Positions 1-5,831 of a DNA stretch of 8,179 nt are shown here, one piece after another; positions within the stretch are counted from its first letter, which is position 1; the number at the start of each line of letters is the position of its first letter. Source of the DNA: Candidatus Nomurabacteria bacterium (lineage in GTDB: Bacteria; Patescibacteriota; Minisyncoccia; Phycocordibacterales; UBA9973); NCBI GenBank assembly GCA_023267515.1, contig JAHFNF010000006.1, positions 1 to 8,179 on the forward strand, read 5' to 3'. The notes under the pieces are model-generated. The model did not search any database and was not told the origin of the DNA. It saw nothing but the letters and a program-made list of their open reading frames with translations. A program made the position numbers and the translations under genes.

Positions 1-2225
1 TGCCAAAGAAAAATCGCTTGCTTGGGAAATATACTAGGAACCTCACCAAACTAGCGCGCGAGGACAAACTTGATCCAGTGATCGGGCGCGATACAGAAAT
101 TACTCGCATTATGCAGATTCTTTCGCGTCGCACAAAAAATAATCCGATATTAATTGGTGAGGCCGGAACAGGAAAAACTGCGGTAGTGGAAGGACTCGCC
201 AATCGTATTGCTAAGAGCGACGTGTCAGAGTCTCTTCGCGATAAAGAAATCGTCTCGCTTGACCTCGGTTCTCTTATTGCTGGCACAAAATACCGCGGAG
301 AGTTTGAGGAGCGCTTAAACGGCATTATGAAAGAAATTGAAAAAGCGGAAGGAAAAATAATTCTTTTTATTGATGAGATACACACTATCGTCGGCGCTGG
401 TGGAGCAGAGGGGACGTTGGACGCTTCTAATATGTTAAAGCCAGCTCTTTCTCGCGGAGAATTGCGCGCTATCGGAGCCACAACTTTAAAAGAATATCAG
501 AGACATATTGAAAAAGATCCAGCGCTGGCTCGCCGTTTTCAACCGGTATATGTGGATGAACCCTCGGTAGAAGACGCTGTTGCAATACTTCGCGGACTCA
601 AAGAACGTTATGAACTCTTCCATGGTGTTCGTATCACTGACGATAGCATAATCTCTGCGGTTAATTTGAGTACCCGCTATATCACCAATCGATTTTTGCC
701 GGATAAAGCCATTGACCTTATAGATGAAGCGTCTTCATCTTTGAAAATTGCGTTGGAAAATAAACCCCCGATGCTGGAAGACGCGCACCGAAAAATAATG
801 CGTTTAGAAATTGAAAAAGAAGCGCTGAAAAAAGAATTGGAAAATAAGAGCGTTGACAATAAGGCTACCAAGGCCAGAGTGAAAGATATAGACAATCAGA
901 TAGGAGATTTGCATGAAAAAACAAAAGAGCTGGAACTTAAATGGAAGAATGAAAAATCCACCGTGCTTGAAATTCGTTCTATAAAGAAAGAATTGGAGAC
1001 ATTGCGTCTTGAAGCGGAAAATGCCGAGATGCGCGCAGATCTTTCGCGCGCGGCAGAAATCCGTTATGGGAAAATTCCCGCTTTGAAAAAAGAATTGGAA
1101 GTAAAACTTTTGCGTCTGAAAAAATTGCAGAAATCTCGCCGTATTCTTAAGGAGGAAATCACGGCTGAGGATATTGCGGAAGTCGTGGCTCGTTGGACAG
1201 GTATTCCGCTTACCAAAATGCTTGAAGAAGAGCGAGCAAAATTGGAGCGTATGGAGGAAGAGCTAAGAAAGCGGGTTATTGGCCAAAATGAGGCAATTAC
1301 CCGCGTGGCAGACGTTATACGCCGTTCTCGCGCTGGTATTTCAGACCCAAACCGTCCTATCGGCTCGTTCATATTCCTCGGCCCTACCGGCGTGGGAAAA
1401 ACCGAACTTACCAAGTCCTTAGCGCAGTTTATGTTCAACGATGATAAAGCCCTTATCCGCGTAGATATGTCTGAATATATGGAGCGCCACAGCGTCTCAA
1501 AGCTTATCGGTTCTCCGCCGGGCTATGTCGGCTATGAAGAGGCAGGACAGCTCACTGAAGCGGTGCGTCACCGACCATACGCCGTAATTTTATTTGATGA
1601 AATTGAAAAAGCGCATCCGGAAGTATTCAATATGCTTCTGCAAGTGCTTGACGAAGGTCGGCTGACAGATGGAAAAGGACGCGTGGTAAATTTCAAAAAC
1701 GCCATCATAATCCTTACCTCAAACATCGGCTCTCAATTTATTGAAAAAATGGAATCAATCGGATTTTCCAATCGCTCTGCGGCTGAGGATTACAGCCAGA
1801 CTAAAGAAAAATTAATGGAGTCTTTGAAAGATCATTTCCGTCCGGAGTTCTTAAACCGCTTGGATGAAATAATTGTCTTTGATATTCTTTCACCTGAATC
1901 AATCGCGGAGATTGTGAAAATAAGAATTAAAGTGGTGATAGACAGATTGGCTGGAAAAGAAATCGGCTTTGAAATTTCCGATGAAGCCCTTGCATTTCTC
2001 GCCAAAGAAGGATACAACCCACATTACGGCGCTCGACCACTCAATCGCCTAATTCAGAATAAAATCTTAAATCCTGTGGCTTCTTACATTATTTCCAAGG
2101 GAGTCAAAAAAGGCGACACAATCCTAGTGTCGGTAAAAAATAAAGAACTCGTTATAGAGACCAAGAAGGGAAAAATAAAAAGCCCACTTCGGATGAATTC
2201 TAAGGCATCCTCAAAAGCTCAATAA
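1..2225 (+). CDS. clpB: ClpB-type Hsp100 AAA+ ATPase with a ClpC-like loop (5' end outside window)
   Basis: This is an ATP-driven, two-ring protein unfoldase/disaggregase of the cytosolic protein quality-control system. The reading frame is open to the left edge (codons from base 3), so the N-terminal Clp domain lies outside; the TTG at 18 is not a real start, because the residues there already match the linker into ring 1. Counting from that TTG, ring 1 has Walker A GEAGTGKT (47-54), pore loop KYRG (91-94), Walker B ILFIDEIH (115-122), sensor GATT (153-156) and arginine fingers Arg172-Arg173. A long charged coiled coil (about 250-378, including RYGKIP) is the ClpB middle domain. Ring 2 has Walker A GPTGVGKT (455-462), pore motif GYVGYEE, Walker [13 protein letters not shown] (522-533), FRPEFLNR (607-614) and the sensor-2 GAR motif. 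Oddly, an IGF tripeptide (581-583) sits where ClpC carries its ClpP-docking loop. ClpC is the alternative name; the middle-domain length argues for ClpB. All nucleotide-binding residues are intact. Confidence 0.93.
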   Translation, partial: PKKNRLLGKYTRNLTKLAREDKLDPVIGRDTEITRIMQILSRRTKNNPILIGEAGTGKTAVVEGLANRIAKSDVSESLRDKEIVSLDLGSLIAGTKYRGEFEERLNGIMKEIEKAEGKIILFIDEIHTIVGAGGAEGTLDASNMLKPALSRGELRAIGATTLKEYQRHIEKDPALARRFQPVYVDEPSVEDAVAILRGLKERYELFHGVRITDDSIISAVNLSTRYITNRFLPDKAIDLIDEASSSLKIALENKPPMLEDAHRKIMRLEIEKEALKKELENKSVDNKATKARVKDIDNQIGDLHEKTKELELKWKNEKSTVLEIRSIKKELETLRLEAENAEMRADLSRAAEIRYGKIPALKKELEVKLLRLKKLQKSRRILKEEITAEDIAEVVARWTGIPLTKMLEEERAKLERMEEELRKRVIGQNEAITRVADVIRRSRAGISDPNRPIGSFIFLGPTGVGKTELTKSLAQFMFNDDKALIRVDMSEYMERHSVSKLIGSPPGYVGYEEAGQLTEAVRHRPYAVILFDEIEKAHPEVFNMLLQVLDEGRLTDGKGRVVNFKNAIIILTSNIGSQFIEKMESIGFSNRSAAEDYSQTKEKLMESLKDHFRPEFLNRLDEIIVFDILSPESIAEIVKIRIKVVIDRLAGKEIGFEISDEALAFLAKEGYNPHYGARPLNRLIQNKILNPVASYIISKGVKKGDTILVSVKNKELVIETKKGKIKSPLRMNSKASSKAQ

Positions 2226-2231
2226 ATACAG

Positions 2232-2257
2232 GTGCAAAAAAATACTTTTTGTGCTAT
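2232..2257 (+). terminator. Weak terminator-like hairpin after the clp gene
   Basis: Bases 2232-2240 can pair with 2246-2254 (nine pairs, five of them A-T and two G-U wobbles) around a five-base loop, followed by a short T-rich stretch. It begins 6 bases after the clp stop. The stem is AT-rich and the T-run is interrupted, so termination would be weak; it also overlaps the candidate tRNA-Tyr promoter, and either reading could be chance in AT-rich spacer DNA. Confidence 0.25.
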
Positions 2258-2260
2258 TTT
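2232..2260 (+). promoter_or_regulatory. Candidate promoter for tRNA-Tyr (and probably alr)
   Basis: An extended -10-like element TGCTATTTT lies at 2252-2260 (hexamer TATTTT, 4 of 6 consensus positions, preceded by TG plus one base). Transcription would begin about 7 bases later, practically at the tRNA 5' end (2269). The -35 position at a 17-base spacing (GTGCAA, 2232-2237) matches only 3 of 6. It is supported by position and the extended -10 alone. If real, it would also drive alr, which follows without any room for another promoter. Confidence 0.35.
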
Positions 2261-2268
2261 GTAGGCAC

Positions 2269-2352
2269 GCGTCGGTGGCGGAGTGGTCAATCGCAACAGA
2301 CTGTAAATCTGTCGCCCTATGGGCTACGAAGGTTCGAATCCTTCCCGACGCA
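2269..2352 (+). tRNA. tRNA-Tyr (anticodon GUA)
   Basis: A complete class II tRNA with a long variable arm can be folded by hand. The acceptor stem is 2269-2275 with 2345-2351 (seven perfect pairs). The D stem is GCG/CGC (2278-2280 with 2292-2294). The anticodon stem is 2296-2300 with 2308-2312, its loop CTGTAAA carrying anticodon GTA at 2303-2305. The variable arm has a GCCC/GGGC stem (2314-2317 with 2321-2324). The T stem is 2328-2332 with 2340-2344, enclosing TTCGAAT. The long variable arm together with GTA is the bacterial tRNA-Tyr signature. The discriminator is A2352; the next bases are CA, so CCA is not encoded and must be added by the CCA-adding enzyme. The alr start codon lies two bases downstream, so the tRNA and alr are very likely co-transcribed. 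Confidence 0.97.
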
Positions 2353-2354
2353 CA

Positions 2355-3491
2355 ATGCAAAAAAAATTGCCACTTTCTTATATAGAACTCTCTAAAAAAA
2401 ATTTGATCCACAATATCAAGCAGTTTCGGGGACTAGCCGAAAAGAAAACAAAAATAATGGCGGTGATCAAGGCCAATGCCTATGGTCACGGGCAAAATCA
2501 AATCGCTAAAATTTTAGAGCCATATGCGGATTATTTTGGAGTAAACAGCGTTTTAGAACTGGAATTTTTAAGAAAAGTGACAAGAAAAAAAACTTTTGTT
2601 TTAGGTTATGTTGCCAAGGCTGATTTGCCCAAAACTATCAAACTTGGCAGTGTAATATCTGTTTTCTCCATAAAACAAATGTTAACAATCTCTGCTATCG
2701 CAAAGAGTCTCAACAAGACTCAGGAAGCGCAAATAGCAATTGATGCACATTTAGGTAGGGAAGGAGTTTTGCCAAGCGAACTGCCAAAGTTTCTAAAAGA
2801 AGCTAAAAAGTTGAAAAATATAAAAATTACCGGAATGTATGCGCACTTTGCAAACATTGAGGATACGACCAATCCGACTCACTCTAAAAAACAGATTACA
2901 GAATATAAAAAAGCGTTAAAAGTCGCCAAAGAATTTGGCTTCAAAAATATCCAAACGCATATTTCCGCTACTTCCGGACTTTTGATGTATGAGACCGATA
3001 ATGGCTATAACGATATCGTGCGTATTGGTATAGGGCTATATGGTCTATGGCCGGCAGTACATATAAAAAATTCTTATAAAAATAGAATCACCTTAAAACC
3101 AGTCCTTGCTTGGAAAACGCACATTGCCCAGGTAAAAACTTTGCCGAAAGGGGCGACAATCGGCTATGGACTTACTTATAAAACAAAAAAACAAACCAAG
3201 GTGGCTATAATTCCACAAGGCTATGCGGACGGTTTAGATCGGGGGTTTTCGAATAAAGGGGAAGTCTTAATTAATGGGCGGAGATGCCCAATTTTAGGAC
3301 GAGTGATGATGAATATGTTTGTGGTGGATGTAAGCAATTTAAAAAATATAAAGGCTGAGGACGAAGTAGTGGTTCTTGGCCGACAGGGGAAAGAAGAAAT
3401 AACTGCCGAAGAAATGGCGGGGAAGATCGGCACAATAAATTATGAAATAGTGGCCCGCCTCTCCTCGCTTTTACCGAGGGTTGTAGAATAA
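2355..3491 (+). CDS. alr: Alanine racemase
   Basis: Alanine racemase is a cytosolic pyridoxal-phosphate enzyme that interconverts L- and D-alanine, supplying D-alanine for peptidoglycan stem peptides. The 378-residue product has the normal family length. The PLP lysine is Lys39 within KANAYGHG (39-46), the same number as in the Geobacillus enzyme. The motif VRIGIGLYG contains Arg223, corresponding to the arginine that contacts the PLP ring nitrogen, and IGYGLTY contains Tyr271, the expected second catalytic base of the opposite subunit. The C-terminal beta domain shows the conserved IPQGYADG and GRVMMNMFVVDV segments. An in-frame ATG at 2319 lies inside the tRNA-Tyr gene and is not the start; ATG 2355 places the SYIELSKKNL beta-strand 1 segment at the usual distance from the N-terminus. 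No Shine-Dalgarno is available, because the upstream bases form the tRNA acceptor and T stems. Its stop codon is one base from that of the convergent methyltransferase gene. Confidence 0.96.
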   Translation: MQKKLPLSYIELSKKNLIHNIKQFRGLAEKKTKIMAVIKANAYGHGQNQIAKILEPYADYFGVNSVLELEFLRKVTRKKTFVLGYVAKADLPKTIKLGSVISVFSIKQMLTISAIAKSLNKTQEAQIAIDAHLGREGVLPSELPKFLKEAKKLKNIKITGMYAHFANIEDTTNPTHSKKQITEYKKALKVAKEFGFKNIQTHISATSGLLMYETDNGYNDIVRIGIGLYGLWPAVHIKNSYKNRITLKPVLAWKTHIAQVKTLPKGATIGYGLTYKTKKQTKVAIIPQGYADGLDRGFSNKGEVLINGRRCPILGRVMMNMFVVDVSNLKNIKAEDEVVVLGRQGKEEITAEEMAGKIGTINYEIVARLSSLLPRVVE

Positions 3492-3492
3492 T

Positions 3493-4314
3493 TTATTTTT
3501 TCTGTTCCCTTAAAAAAGTAATATCAAACAAACCATGAGGATGATACAACTCACTTCTCCATTCAGTTTCTTTATCCGGGTACTGTATAGGTTCACCCTC
3601 TCTTCTTCTTTGCTTAAAAATAACTTTATCAGAAATAGCAGTCAGGTCATCTATTGCGCCTTCAACCACCTCACTGTCTTCTTTGTTAAAATGATAAGAG
3701 TGTATCTCAATTATTAACAAGAAAGGTTTATTAATATCAGCGAGCATTTTTGCAATGTTTGGCAATACATATTTTTCAGAACCTTCTATGTCTATTTTTA
3801 TGCATATTTTATTAGCTTGATCTAGATGACACTCTGTACGCATAGTTTCTACGCTTATTGAAGGCACTGGTATAAGGTTAGTACCTTCTGTGCTTGTTGT
3901 ACTATCACCAAGTGATCTACCGGATAATGGTCCCATATATATTTCACCATCATTTTTCCCGATTGCTTTATCTGCAATATTGATCTTATTTTTAAGTTGT
4001 GGATTTGCGTCGCAGTTCTTTTCTAAGAATGCATAGGCGGTAGGGTCTGGCTCATAAGCGTAAACATGCTTTGCCCCTAGGGTTGCAGACAATAATGTTA
4101 GAGGCCCTACCCAAGCACCTAAATCAACCACTACTGTTTCGTCGTCTATAAAATCGGCAAGGGCGTTTCTATTTTCTTCCTCCCACTTTGAAACAAATAA
4201 TTTCCAAAAATCTTTATGTCTTTCAGGAAGAGCTTGAGGCACAATATTAAAATTGCCATTTCGAAATGTAATTTTTTCCAATTGGCTGGTTATTGGTTCT
4301 AAATGATTTTCCAT
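3493..4314 (-). CDS. FkbM-family S-adenosylmethionine-dependent methyltransferase
   Basis: A 273-residue class I (Rossmann) methyltransferase of the FkbM type, a family that usually O-methylates sugars or secondary metabolites; the substrate here is unknown. SAM-binding motif I is VVVDLGAWVG (61-70), with an acidic residue at the end of strand 2 (Glu88 in YEPDP). The family's signature IKIDIEGSE is at 172-180, preceded by PSISVETM (151-158), which corresponds to the usual segment before it. There is no signal peptide or membrane segment, so it is probably cytosolic. The ATG at 4314 is 26 bases downstream of the tRNA-Trp 3' end and has no recognisable Shine-Dalgarno; two other ATGs in that gap are out of frame. 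The gene follows rpmG and tRNA-Trp on the same strand and converges on alr with a one-base gap. No sugar-biosynthesis or glycosyltransferase gene lies nearby to hint at a substrate. Confidence 0.87.
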   Translation of the reverse strand: MENHLEPITSQLEKITFRNGNFNIVPQALPERHKDFWKLFVSKWEEENRNALADFIDDETVVVDLGAWVGPLTLLSATLGAKHVYAYEPDPTAYAFLEKNCDANPQLKNKINIADKAIGKNDGEIYMGPLSGRSLGDSTTSTEGTNLIPVPSISVETMRTECHLDQANKICIKIDIEGSEKYVLPNIAKMLADINKPFLLIIEIHSYHFNKEDSEVVEGAIDDLTAISDKVIFKQRRREGEPIQYPDKETEWRSELYHPHGLFDITFLREQKK

Positions 4315-4340
4315 AAAAGCATTTTGCTTGCTATCATCTG

Positions 4341-4411
4341 CGGGTGGTGGAAGAATCGAACTTCCGACATCGGTTTTGGAGACCGAAGTTATGCCACTTA
4401 ACTAACCACCC
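4341..4411 (-). tRNA. tRNA-Trp (anticodon CCA)
   Basis: Read on the minus strand, the acceptor stem is GGGTGGT (4411-4405) paired perfectly with ACCACCC (4348-4342). The D stem is GTTA/TAAC around AGTGGCA. The anticodon stem TCGGT/ACCGA encloses CTCCAAA with anticodon CCA. The T stem GGAAG/CTTCC encloses TTCGATT, and the variable loop is the short TGTC. The discriminator is G (complement of 4341), followed by CA, so the CCA tail is not encoded. It lies between rpmG and the FkbM methyltransferase gene on the same strand. Its 5' leader carries a very stable hairpin only five bases from the mature 5' end. The anticodon reads UGG, consistent with UGA acting as a stop in this genome. Confidence 0.96.
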
Positions 4412-4416
4412 ACGCC

Positions 4417-4434
4417 CTCCGGCCGAAGCCGGAG
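4417..4434 (-). other. UUCG-tetraloop hairpin in the tRNA-Trp 5' leader
   Basis: On the minus strand CTCCGGC, TTCG, GCCGGAG forms a perfect seven-pair, GC-rich stem closed by a C-G pair around a UUCG loop, one of the most stable RNA tetraloops known. It ends five bases before the mature tRNA-Trp 5' end (4411). No T-run follows on either strand (GGCGT on the minus strand, AGGAAG on the plus), so it is not an ordinary intrinsic terminator. It may act as a 5'-leader element influencing RNase P processing or protecting the precursor; that role is inference. Confidence 0.6.
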
Positions 4435-4471
4435 AGGAAGGGTGCTCAAATTAAAAATAAGTGCACCCCAT

Positions 4472-4500
4472 AAAAAGAACGTGCAGCAAACACTTGCTGC
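4472..4500 (-). terminator. Probable intrinsic terminator downstream of rpmG
   Basis: On the minus strand GCAGCAA (4500-4494), loop GTGT, TTGCTGC (4489-4483) gives seven perfect pairs. After a spacer of only a few bases comes a T-rich tract, TTCTTTTT (4479-4472). The hairpin begins 36 bases after the rpmG stop codon. The stem is short and the T-tract is not immediately adjacent, so it may be inefficient and allow some readthrough into tRNA-Trp. A weaker six-pair stem (4440-4445 with 4463-4468) with a 17-base AT-rich loop lies between it and the UUCG hairpin. Confidence 0.4.
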
Positions 4501-4536
4501 CAGCTAATTCTAACATAAGAATAAAAAATTGAGAAT

Positions 4537-4695
4537 TTACTTCTTTATCTCCTTATGCTTGGTAATTTTACGGCACCAACGGCAAAATTTATTGAGCTCA
4601 ATCTTCTTGGTGACAAGCTTTTTGTTCTTGCTGGACCAGTAGTTTATCCTTTTGCAATTTCCGCAAGCCAGTTTTATAAGTCTTTCTTGTGACAT
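4537..4695 (-). CDS. rpmG: 50S ribosomal protein L33 (zinc-binding type)
   Basis: L33 is a small protein of the large ribosomal subunit near the E site. The 52-residue product has the standard length. It retains both Cys pairs, Cys11-x-x-Cys14 and Cys38-x-x-Cys41, which bind zinc in the C+ form of L33, and the family core CKRINYWSSKNKK and FCRWCRK. The frame is open for 32 more codons upstream (to 4791), but family alignment places the start at the ATG at 4695 (MSQERLIKL). No clear Shine-Dalgarno precedes it. rpmG is divergent from the AI-2E transporter gene. In many bacteria it sits beside tRNA-Trp and secE-nusG; here tRNA-Trp is retained but the next gene is a methyltransferase. Confidence 0.95.
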   Translation of the reverse strand: MSQERLIKLACGNCKRINYWSSKNKKLVTKKIELNKFCRWCRKITKHKEIKK

Positions 4696-4707
4696 AGGGC
4701 TTATCTT

Positions 4708-4738
4708 AGTATAAAAGGGCATAAAACGCAACACTATA
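4708..4738 (-). promoter_or_regulatory. Candidate -10 elements for rpmG
   Basis: Two minus-strand hexamers match the -10 consensus at 5 of 6 positions: TATACT (4713-4708) and TATAGT (4738-4733). They would give transcripts starting roughly 5 or 30 bases before the rpmG ATG. Neither has a convincing -35 partner at 16-18 bases, so the exact promoter is unresolved. The 85-base gap between rpmG and the transporter gene is the only place for both divergent promoters. Confidence 0.25.
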
Positions 4739-4767
4739 TGGACTAACCTGTAAAAATTGGTTATTAT

Positions 4768-4773
4768 AGGAGG
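4768..4773 (+). promoter_or_regulatory. Consensus Shine-Dalgarno AGGAGG
   Basis: AGGAGG lies seven bases before the ATG at 4781, an ideal spacing. It fixes that ATG as the transporter start and rules out the upstream in-frame TTG at 4757, whose coding sequence would contain the site. It is the only consensus ribosome-binding site in the window. Confidence 0.85.
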
Positions 4774-4780
4774 ACAGGCT

Positions 4781-5818
4781 ATGAACCGCAAAAATTCAGA
4801 ATTTTATTTTCTACTTCTCTTCCTTGCCGGGGTCTTGGTCGTCACTCTTTTCATTTTTAAGCCTTTTCTGTTAGCACTAATCTTAGCTCTGGTTTTTACC
4901 ACGGTCTTTGCCCCAGTGCACAAAAAATTACTTGACCAAACAGGTCAAAACAAAGGCCTCTCAGCCCTCCTTTCCACCATTTTAGTCGTTATTATTTTTG
5001 TTGTGCCTCTTTCGTACCTCGGCACTCAGATTTTTAGAGAATCAACCAGTCTTTATCACACTCTCGGTAGCAATAATGGATTGGCTAATATTTCCTCTTC
5101 GGTTGAAAACTTGGCCCATAATTTGGCAAAATATGTGCCGATACCGGATGATTTTTCTTTTAACGCTGGCCAATACCTCAAACAGGGCCTAGACTGGCTT
5201 ATTCAAAATATCGGATCCATTTTTTCTAATGCGATAAAGATTGTGGCCGGCGGTTTGCTTTTTATTGTCGCTCTTTATTATCTATTCAAAGATGGACTGA
5301 AATTAAAAAATGACGTGATGGCTTTCAGCCCCTTGGAAAATATATATGATGAAAGAATATTTAAAAAACTGACGCTCACGGTGGACTCCGTTGTGAAAGG
5401 TAGCTTGATCGTGGCTGTCATCCAGGGCATCCTCACCTCAGTCGGCTTTATTATTTTTGGTGTTCCCAATCCCGCTCTTTGGGGTAGCCTTACTGTCATC
5501 GCGGCGCTTATTCCGAGTGTCGGCACCGCTCTTATACTCACCCCGGCCATCCTTTTCTTGTTTTTCAGCGGCAATGTTCTGCCCGCGGTCGGATTACTTG
5601 CCTGGGGCGTGCTCGCGGTCGGCCTGGTGGATAATTTCCTTGGCCCACGATTGATTGAAAAAGGAGTTCACCTGCATCCATTTATAATTCTATTATCGGT
5701 CCTCGGGGGTATAAGCCTCTTTGGCCCGATTGGTTTTCTCTTGGGCCCCTTGGTCATAAGTCTTCTTTCCTCTTTACTTGATGTTTACTCCACAATCCAA
5801 AAAGAACAGCAGGCCTGA
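4781..5818 (+). CDS. AI-2E family (UPF0118) polytopic membrane transporter
   Basis: A 345-residue inner-membrane protein of the AI-2E (UPF0118/PerM-like) family. Despite the family name, characterised members include Na+/H+ antiporters and permease-like exporters, so the substrate is unassigned. Two hydrophobic helices occupy about 8-26 and 28-46, a third about 62-80. A soluble loop (about 82-148) precedes another helix near 150-170, and a cluster of helices runs from about 206 to the C-terminus. The family-typical C-terminal motif VDNFLGPRLIEKG is near 283-295, followed by HPFIILLSVLGG and FGPIGFLLGP. Length is normal. The start at 4781 is set by AGGAGG. It ends in TGA, 13 bases before the acyltransferase start, so it probably heads the five-gene rightward run. 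Its start is much better marked for translation than those of its neighbours. Confidence 0.92.
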   Translation: MNRKNSEFYFLLLFLAGVLVVTLFIFKPFLLALILALVFTTVFAPVHKKLLDQTGQNKGLSALLSTILVVIIFVVPLSYLGTQIFRESTSLYHTLGSNNGLANISSSVENLAHNLAKYVPIPDDFSFNAGQYLKQGLDWLIQNIGSIFSNAIKIVAGGLLFIVALYYLFKDGLKLKNDVMAFSPLENIYDERIFKKLTLTVDSVVKGSLIVAVIQGILTSVGFIIFGVPNPALWGSLTVIAALIPSVGTALILTPAILFLFFSGNVLPAVGLLAWGVLAVGLVDNFLGPRLIEKGVHLHPFIILLSVLGGISLFGPIGFLLGPLVISLLSSLLDVYSTIQKEQQA

Positions 5819-5831
5819 GACAAAAAAATCT

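Noticed and set aside
18..20. TTG as the start codon of the Clp ATPase gene
   Set aside because: The frame continues open to the window edge and the residues at this point already match the linker into the first ATPase ring; the real start with the N-terminal Clp domain is outside.
1064..1438. Antisense open frame of 124 codons within the Clp gene
   Set aside because: It is the shadow of strongly conserved sense coding sequence, has no recognisable protein features, and the sense protein explains the base composition.
3463..3501. Hairpin CCTCG/CGAGG (3463-3467 with 3475-3479) plus downstream T-run as the alr terminator
   Set aside because: The stem has only five pairs, lies within the alr coding region, and the T-run begins about 14 bases after the stem, too far for an ordinary intrinsic terminator.
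4341..4411. tRNA-Trp as an attachment site of an integrated element carrying the methyltransferase
   Set aside because: No second copy of the tRNA 3' end and no integrase or mobility gene is visible in the window; rearrangement is kept only as a possibility.
4757..4780. Upstream TTG start adding eight residues to the transporter
   Set aside because: The AGGAGG site at 4768-4773 would be inside the coding sequence and is ideally placed for the ATG at 4781.
4696..4791. N-terminal extension of L33 to 84 residues
   Set aside because: L33 proteins are about 50 residues and align from the ATG at 4695; the extension would cross the divergent promoter region into the transporter gene.
5816..5818. 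UGA read as an amino acid (alternative code of some CPR lineages)
   Set aside because: The transporter ends at the normal family length at this TGA, no conserved gene contains an in-frame TGA, and readthrough would meet a TAG soon after.
5778..5831. Acyltransferase start at ATG 5778, overlapping the transporter gene
   Set aside because: It would overlap the conserved transporter C-terminus in another frame; ATG 5832 leaves a short gap consistent with the neighbouring genes and loses no motif.
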